A stretch of DNA of 64,000 nucleotides from assembly GCF_021655555.1 (NCBI RefSeq), contig NZ_AP023086.1, forward strand, positions 4,122,685 through 4,186,684, read 5' to 3'. This document shows, in pieces, positions 58,651 to 64,000 of this stretch. A program made the position numbers and the translations under genes. Position 1 is the first letter of the stretch. Each line of letters begins with the position of its first letter. This DNA is from Marinagarivorans cellulosilyticus (lineage in GTDB: Bacteria; Pseudomonadota; Gammaproteobacteria; Pseudomonadales; Cellvibrionaceae). The notes beneath the pieces were generated by a model, which saw nothing but the letters and a program-made list of their open reading frames with translations, ran no database searches and was not told the origin of the DNA.

Positions 58651-59393
58651 TGCGATACCTCTGAAGGCGTATTGCTGGGCGCTTTTTTGGCCTGCTCACG
58701 CGCCATTTTTGCTTGGCGTCTTTTGATATCAACAATCCAGCCTTTCAATTGTTTGTCCGGTTCACCCATAATTCGCGCACTCATTTCAAAATGCGCAAGC
58801 GCATCATCGAAGCGCCCCATATACATATCGTAAAGTACACCTAAATTTCGATGCACTATCGCACTGTGGGGCCAAACCGCAATTGCGCGCTTGTAGAGTG
58901 TTTCAGCTTCAGCGAAATGCCCCTGCTCACGCTCCATAACACCATAAGCATTATAGGCTTCAACATTTAAAGCATTAACATTAATTGCTTGATCAAATGC
59001 CTGCGCAGCCGCTTCGTATTGCTGCTGGCGCCACAAGGAAATACCCAAATTAACCCAAGGCCCAGATAAGCTCGGGTTGGCTTGCGCTATGGCATCAAAG
59101 TGCAGCTCGGCTTGTGGCCAATTTTGTGATTCCATTAACGCCACGCCTTTAGCAAAAGCCGCCTTAACATCGGCAGAAACTTTTACCTTTTGCTGGTCGT
59201 AAGGATTAGGCAGTAAAACAAGCGGTGGCTCATCACCAGGCTGGTAGACGATTTGAGCCTCGGGCTCTGCTCCAGAACCGCCATTATTGGTAGCGCAGCC
59301 AGCGTTAACAAGAATAAGCGCTGCGACACAAGCCCAGAGGAATACCTTGCAACCACATTGAGGCAGTATGCTTTTAACCGTCTTAGTGCACAC
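58647..59393 (-). CDS. TPR lipoprotein of the ExbBD/TPR operon
   Basis: About 248 residues from GTG 59393, which has GAGG nine bases upstream and overlaps the preceding gene by 11 bases; an ATG at 59429 is the alternative. A lipoprotein signal ends LVNAGC. TPR units follow: AVALMESQNWPQAELHFDAIA, WVNLGISLWRQQQYEAAAQAFDQAI, AYNAYGVMEREQGHFAEAETLYKRAI and VHRNLGVLYDMYMGRFDDALAHF. A Lys-rich end closes it. Probably an outer-membrane scaffold of the machine. Confidence 0.85.
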   Translation of the reverse strand: MCTKTVKSILPQCGCKVFLWACVAALILVNAGCATNNGGSGAEPEAQIVYQPGDEPPLVLLPNPYDQQKVKVSADVKAAFAKGVALMESQNWPQAELHFDAIAQANPSLSGPWVNLGISLWRQQQYEAAAQAFDQAINVNALNVEAYNAYGVMEREQGHFAEAETLYKRAIAVWPHSAIVHRNLGVLYDMYMGRFDDALAHFEMSARIMGEPDKQLKGWIVDIKRRQAKMAREQAKKAPSNTPSEVSQ

Positions 59394-62274
59394 CTTTACT
59401 AACCTCAACAATACTTTCTTTTTTGCCATAACGTGCCGGCAGTAGCTCTTCCAATGCGTCAAAGCTTTGCTTAACCCATTTATCATAAAAACCACCCCAT
59501 GAGCGCTCAGCGTTAATTACGAGCATATCAACAGCCTTACCTTTAAAGGGGTAAGCTTGTTCTTCAAGCATGATTTCATATTGCTCCATGGTTAATTCAT
59601 CCAACCCTTTAGGGCGCTCAGAGTCGAGCAGCTCTTGGTAAAGGTTAGCGTACACTTCACCGATACGGTGATTAGCCTCGGTAGCAAATTCTGCAACGCC
59701 GTAGTCAATCACTGTTTTGTAGCTCTTTAGCGTGCGATCCATTGCCTTGCGCTTCGCTTTAAGTGTTTTTTTAATCGGGGCTCGCAGCTTTATCGATTCA
59801 AAAGCTTTCAAATCTTTACCCGCAAAATAACTGGCCGATTGCGCCGCTAGGTAAGTTGAGCGAGCATTACGATTAGCGCCCGCTTTAGCATCCACCTTAA
59901 TTAACTCGTTCATCCAGCGTTCCTGGGTGCGAATTGAGCCACGTTTTTCAGCCATAGCCATTAATTGCACGCGCGCTTCCAATGCTAAATCAAAAGGCAC
60001 TGGATAACGCTTAATGTAATCTTCGTAGGTTTTCTCAGCTAACGGCCCGTTACCGGACTTATGATAAAGCTCTGCCGAAAGGTATAGCGCACTTCTTCGG
60101 GTTTCGGGGTCGGCGTCGCTACTCGACATAATCACGAGCTGCTCGGCGGCCTTATCCCACTGCTGAGTCTCTTGATAGATGACAGCCAGCTTAGGCGGAA
60201 TTGTTTTAGCGAGCTTATTGCTAGGAAAACGCTGCTGAAAATCGATTAACACACGCTCGGCACGCGTCCAGTCTTTCATCTCAATTAAGTAATTCGCCGC
60301 ATCATATTGGCCGTTCACAGCCAGCTCAGTTTGCGGTGCGATGAGTGCAATACTCAACAAGCGGTTAACCCCTTGAGATTTGGCCCCTACGGCAATTTCC
60401 TTCTCTGCACGCTTATACATACTGGCTGCAATTCTATCCAAAACCTGGCCGCGATCTTTGTCGGTTTCAGTAACAATAGTTAACAGGTGTCTGTAAGCCG
60501 CTTCAGCTGGCTCATAGGCTTCTAGCTCAAATTGACTGTGCGCCAGTACTAGCCACGCCGTTTTTTGCAGCGCTAATGATTGCGTTGGCTGCCATTTAGT
60601 TAGTCGCGTAGCCACTACAATAGCTTGCTCTTTGTCGCCCTCGCGATACAAGCGCTCTGCCGCGTTGGTTAATACAGCAACCGCACGCTCGTCTGCAGGA
60701 TAATAATCGGCAAAGCTAATTGCACTGTTAATGCGATGGGTTTGCAGCGCCAACAATGCTTCGTCAGTTTGTTGTGCCGTACCCTCGTATTCTTTAAGCA
60801 TACGATCCAAAGTCAATATGGCAGCATAACCGGCCGTAGCGCCTCGCTGCTCATCAAGGAATTCATAAGCGACTTGCTCGTAGGCGGTAACGGCATCGTT
60901 TAAGTTACCCGCATCATGCAGTGCTTCGGCCATTAAGAAAGTCAGCTCAGCCTTGCGAGTATTTTCTGGGAAGGTCTTTAAGATTTCGCCATAAAACCCT
61001 GCCGCTTTAAGAAAGTAAGGCTCTGCTGCATCTGGCGCTTTTTTTAATGCCCCTGCACGATACTTTTTATTGGCAGCAACTAAGGCTTGCGCTTCAGCGT
61101 GATAATAACTAGACACTTCGTCTAAATAAGTTTCTAAAGTAGCTGAATAAGTAGCGCGCTGTTCCGGCGTTCGATTTTGCCAGTATGCTGACGTTAAGCC
61201 AAAGCGTTGAACATAAGCTTCCTTGGCCGGCAAAACATCTTTAGGGAAGTTGCCTTTAAGGTAAACATCGATGGTTTTAACGGTTAGTTCAGGGCTAAAT
61301 TGGCTTTCTGGGTAGCGGCTAACAAAAGCTGAATAAGTATTCGCCGCATCGCGATAGCGCTTTTTATCTAAGTATAAATCACCCAGCTGGCGATAAATTA
61401 AGTGCTGATATTCACGCTCGCCATGGGTGTCGGCAAATTCTGCAATGGTGTCAGGGCCATCTAAATAAGAAAAAGAGAAGCCCATGACTTTAAGCGTATC
61501 GGCCAGTAAGCTCTTTTGCGAATCACTCAAGTCCCCTGTCGCAATACCTGGCGGCAACAGTTTATCCATCACCGTACCAAACGGCACCAGCGATTGATGA
61601 TACCTATCCTGCTTAAATAGCGACCAACCTTGCATATAGACCGCGTTAAGGAAAAATGGCGTCTCCTCACCAAACTCAACCACCGCTGAATACAAGTCGT
61701 ACGCTTGGCGATACTCCTGCTGGCCAAAAGCTAGCTCTGCGCGACGAAATTGTGCCTCCGCCGCAAAGGGAGAATCCGGGTTAGCAGCCACCAACGCCGC
61801 CAAGCGCGCATCTGATTCCCCCATGCGAGCATCAAGCGCATAAGCTTTAGACACTCGGTACAGCAAACGCTCGTCAGCAACACCGGCTTGCGCCGCTTGC
61901 AATTGAATCAGCTGATCGTACATATCGATGGTATCGCTAAAGAAAACCCCACCTGTTTCACTGGTGATTTGCGCGTCTTCGTTGCGCGCCATAGCAATAT
62001 CAGCCAATCGTATTTGTATTTGGTGACGTAGTTCGGCGTCTTCTGCCACGCTTAATGCCGAGCGGTACATCGCTTCAATTTCTTCTCGCGACACAACAGC
62101 TACAGGCTCAAGCACTACAGGAATTTCGGCTTCGGGCAAATCGGCCAGGGTCGGCCCTAAATCGGTAATTTGATGCTTAAAAGAGCTACAACCGGCACCA
62201 GCAATACACACTGCCAAAGCTATTAAAGAGCTGCGAAACAACGGCAACCCCATTCGCGAAGAGGCAATATTCAT
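59383..62274 (-). CDS. Large TPR outer-membrane lipoprotein
   Basis: 963 residues. A lipoprotein signal with lipobox IAGAGC (Cys near 29), followed by an almost continuous array of TPR-like helical repeats (for example AAEAQFRRAELAFGQQEYRQAYDLYS, YQHLIYRQLGDLYLDKKRYRDAANTYSAFVSRYP, AAEQLVIMSS). Such a solenoid acts as a scaffold in envelope complexes; in this respect it resembles TPR proteins of the Myxococcus gliding machine. The start overlaps the upstream gene stop as TAATG. No catalytic motif is seen. Confidence 0.85.
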   Translation of the reverse strand: MNIASSRMGLPLFRSSLIALAVCIAGAGCSSFKHQITDLGPTLADLPEAEIPVVLEPVAVVSREEIEAMYRSALSVAEDAELRHQIQIRLADIAMARNEDAQITSETGGVFFSDTIDMYDQLIQLQAAQAGVADERLLYRVSKAYALDARMGESDARLAALVAANPDSPFAAEAQFRRAELAFGQQEYRQAYDLYSAVVEFGEETPFFLNAVYMQGWSLFKQDRYHQSLVPFGTVMDKLLPPGIATGDLSDSQKSLLADTLKVMGFSFSYLDGPDTIAEFADTHGEREYQHLIYRQLGDLYLDKKRYRDAANTYSAFVSRYPESQFSPELTVKTIDVYLKGNFPKDVLPAKEAYVQRFGLTSAYWQNRTPEQRATYSATLETYLDEVSSYYHAEAQALVAANKKYRAGALKKAPDAAEPYFLKAAGFYGEILKTFPENTRKAELTFLMAEALHDAGNLNDAVTAYEQVAYEFLDEQRGATAGYAAILTLDRMLKEYEGTAQQTDEALLALQTHRINSAISFADYYPADERAVAVLTNAAERLYREGDKEQAIVVATRLTKWQPTQSLALQKTAWLVLAHSQFELEAYEPAEAAYRHLLTIVTETDKDRGQVLDRIAASMYKRAEKEIAVGAKSQGVNRLLSIALIAPQTELAVNGQYDAANYLIEMKDWTRAERVLIDFQQRFPSNKLAKTIPPKLAVIYQETQQWDKAAEQLVIMSSSDADPETRRSALYLSAELYHKSGNGPLAEKTYEDYIKRYPVPFDLALEARVQLMAMAEKRGSIRTQERWMNELIKVDAKAGANRNARSTYLAAQSASYFAGKDLKAFESIKLRAPIKKTLKAKRKAMDRTLKSYKTVIDYGVAEFATEANHRIGEVYANLYQELLDSERPKGLDELTMEQYEIMLEEQAYPFKGKAVDMLVINAERSWGGFYDKWVKQSFDALEELLPARYGKKESIVEVSKGVH

Positions 62275-64000
62275 TAATAATCCTCCCCGTCAGCTTCATC
62301 CAGTAAGCGCGCTATCGCTAAACGACTTTGCGCCAAGTAATAACGCAGCCGGGTACGCTGATCGTCAAGCGCATTAGCCACCTCACCGCGCAGTACCTCT
62401 TGGGCGTTTTGTATTTCACTGTGAACTTGCTCTAACTGCACATCAATGCGCGCGCGTGAATCATCGATCCGAGCACGGTAAGGCGCTAAGTCGTTGCCGT
62501 TAGCCACTTGGCTTTGAATACGATCTTGCGCTTTACTCGCGCTTTGAATATTTTGATCTAGCTCGGCCAGCGTTTTTCTGCCACGCCACAGCCGCTCAGC
62601 AAAAAACTGGCCCGACTGCCACTCCAATAGCCCACGGTGACGACGCACTTTTTCTTTCGCTTCTGTAACATCTTCTCCGGCGGCCTCTAGCAAAGAAATG
62701 TTACGCTCTGCTCGCTCTATGCGCTCCAAACGAGATAACTCATCGCCCTGCAGTAACGCAGTAAAATCATTGCTTTGTTCAACAGCCGCAAGGTAACTAA
62801 AAATATCTGCGCGCTCAGCATTTAGCGCAATTAGCCGAGAATAGGCTTCCTGTTGTGCCATAAAATCCATTTCTGCTAAACGGTTTGCTTCGCGCTCAAC
62901 GAGCATATCGTTATAAAAATTCATACGCCCCTGCCACTCGACTAAGCGGCGCTTTAAATCTAACAAGTCGCGCAGTTCTTGAATCAAGCCACGAAAGGTA
63001 TTGCGAGAGAAAAGCTCGGTTAAATAGGTAAGCTGTGGCGCTAAATTGCTGCTTTGCGCATAATCCAGCCAATTGATATCTTCTGACGGGTCGATATTTA
63101 GGGCTTCAAGCATGGCATCGCCGCGCAGCTCTTGCATATAAATATCAAGGGTTGCTATTTCGGATTCGAAACTTGCTTCAGCCTCACGGTATTTTTGTAA
63201 GGCCGCAGGTTTTAAATCCATTTGTTCGTAAGCATAAGGAATGGCAACCATCGCTTCTTGCGTATTTTCATCAATGAGCGTTCGCTTTGATAGCGCCTGC
63301 CAAGGCGTCAGTGCCGCTTGGTAGTTCTCACCTTCCACTTGTGCCCAACCAAAACCTAAAAGTGCCCGATTAGAATACGGACCATCAAGGCGCACTTGCT
63401 TAAACTGCTGTACGGCTAAATCATTTTGCTGGTTATATAAGTGTGCAAAGCCGGCTGCAGTCATCGCTTTATCGTACAAACTTAAATGAGCCTCAGAACG
63501 CTGACGCATTTGCGTAATACGGTTATAAAACGCAACGGCTTGCTCGTAGTTTTGATTGCGAGCATAGGCACCGGCCATATTAAAATATAAATAAGGTGCC
63601 CGATCTTCACGGAGGCTAACCTTTTCAACAATTGCTCGGGCCTCTTCTAGGCGGTTTTCTTTGATAAACAAATTAACCTTTAACGACTCGAGCTCTTCGA
63701 CGGCAGCGCCTACTGGGGTTTCACTAATATGCTCTAGCGCTTCGTGAGTCGCCGCCAGATCACCGCGAAGATAACGCATTTTCGCCAAGTACAACCACGC
63801 GGCATCGCGTGTTTTTTGTGGCCGATTGGAGTCGAGTAGGCGCTCAAAAATATCACTAGCAGTACGCTCAAGACCATAGGCCATATAGAACCCCCCCATC
63901 ATAATTTCGGGGTTATCGCCGTGGCCTTTAATACCTCCTTGCTCCTCGGCAACCAATAGGTCGCTTAAGGCTAAGAAGTGCTGATCCTGATAGTAGTGAT
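62274..64000 (-). CDS. TPR and coiled-coil protein, start beyond window edge
   Basis: At least 575 residues, open to the last base, so the N-terminus lies outside. The N-terminal visible part has TPR-like repeats (ERTASDIFERLLDSNRP, AWLYLAKMRYLRGDLAATHEAL, LYFNMAGAYARNQNYEQAVAFYNRI, ALLGFGWAQVEGENYQAALTPWQ). The C-terminal half is helical with likely coiled coils rich in Leu, Arg, Glu and Gln (FMAQQEAYSRLIALNAERAD, LARLLDEADGEDY end). Its stop overlaps the 963-residue lipoprotein start as TAATG. The visible portion has no signal sequence; export cannot be judged. Confidence 0.82.
   Translation of the reverse strand, partial: HYYQDQHFLALSDLLVAEEQGGIKGHGDNPEIMMGGFYMAYGLERTASDIFERLLDSNRPQKTRDAAWLYLAKMRYLRGDLAATHEALEHISETPVGAAVEELESLKVNLFIKENRLEEARAIVEKVSLREDRAPYLYFNMAGAYARNQNYEQAVAFYNRITQMRQRSEAHLSLYDKAMTAAGFAHLYNQQNDLAVQQFKQVRLDGPYSNRALLGFGWAQVEGENYQAALTPWQALSKRTLIDENTQEAMVAIPYAYEQMDLKPAALQKYREAEASFESEIATLDIYMQELRGDAMLEALNIDPSEDINWLDYAQSSNLAPQLTYLTELFSRNTFRGLIQELRDLLDLKRRLVEWQGRMNFYNDMLVEREANRLAEMDFMAQQEAYSRLIALNAERADIFSYLAAVEQSNDFTALLQGDELSRLERIERAERNISLLEAAGEDVTEAKEKVRRHRGLLEWQSGQFFAERLWRGRKTLAELDQNIQSASKAQDRIQSQVANGNDLAPYRARIDDSRARIDVQLEQVHSEIQNAQEVLRGEVANALDDQRTRLRYYLAQSRLAIARLLDEADGEDY

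Overview
The window reads as a chromosomal segment of a Gram-negative gammaproteobacterium, most like the marine polysaccharide-degrading Cellvibrionaceae (Saccharophagus/Teredinibacter type). The reasons are a pseudomonad-style ruvCAB-tolQRAB-pal-cpoB run, polyserine linkers in a secreted lipoprotein, a surface GH9 glycosidase, fused TRAP permeases, and duplicated DUF1592/DUF1552 exported protein pairs. The placement is inference from gene content and style. No rRNA, tRNA, CRISPR, prophage or complete insertion sequence was seen.

Layout. 1-6.1 kb: 3' part of lnt, an orphan CheA-like membrane sensor kinase, a class I DAHP synthase and a His/Ser-rich unknown. 6.1-9.5 kb (minus): B12 uptake and salvage, btuC-btuD-cobU-btuF. 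9.6-11.8 kb (minus): nfuA, then queE-queC for 7-deazaguanine synthesis. 11.9-19 kb: a TraB/GumN protein, a large unknown lipoprotein, a beta-barrel protein, a GH9 enzyme and a HAD phosphatase. 19.2-27.3 kb (plus): a TRAP transporter (dctP, fused dctQM), a hexapeptide acyltransferase, a DUF6807 lipoprotein, and the first DUF1592 c-type lipoprotein with its DUF1552 Tat-type partner. 28.1-32.1 kb (plus): the periplasmic nitrate reductase operon napEDABC behind a perfect FNR/Anr box.

32.2-38.7 kb (minus): a NhaP2-type antiporter, a single-chain SecD-SecF fusion and small conserved genes. 39-42.8 kb (plus): the second DUF1592/DUF1552 pair; its DUF1592 gene is interrupted by one in-frame TAA. 42.8-52.6 kb (minus): DUF4892, alpha/beta hydrolase, sixA, DUF4389, cpoB, pal, tolB, tolA, tolR, tolQ, ruvB, ruvA, ruvC; ybgC is missing from its usual place. 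52.8-54.9 kb (plus): class I fumarase, pterin carbinolamine dehydratase and a tiny zinc-ribbon-like protein. 55-64 kb (minus): an eight-gene operon with two large TPR proteins, a TPR lipoprotein, a small periplasmic protein, one TolQ/ExbB, two TolR/ExbD and an AgmX/PglI-type TonB-like protein.

The last operon is the best candidate for an under-described system. It has the part list of a proton-driven envelope machine (one TolQ-like, two TolR-like, one periplasm-spanning transducer, TPR lipoproteins) and resembles the Agl/Glt machinery of Myxococcus in composition. One of its two TolR-like subunits carries Asn where the channel Asp normally sits. Other points of interest are the paired DUF1592/DUF1552 modules (one broken, with an odd CX3CH motif), two diverged copies of an intergenic inverted-repeat element, and a possible aromatic-amino-acid operator before the DAHP synthase. 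Many adjacent genes overlap as TAATG or ATGA, implying widespread translational coupling.
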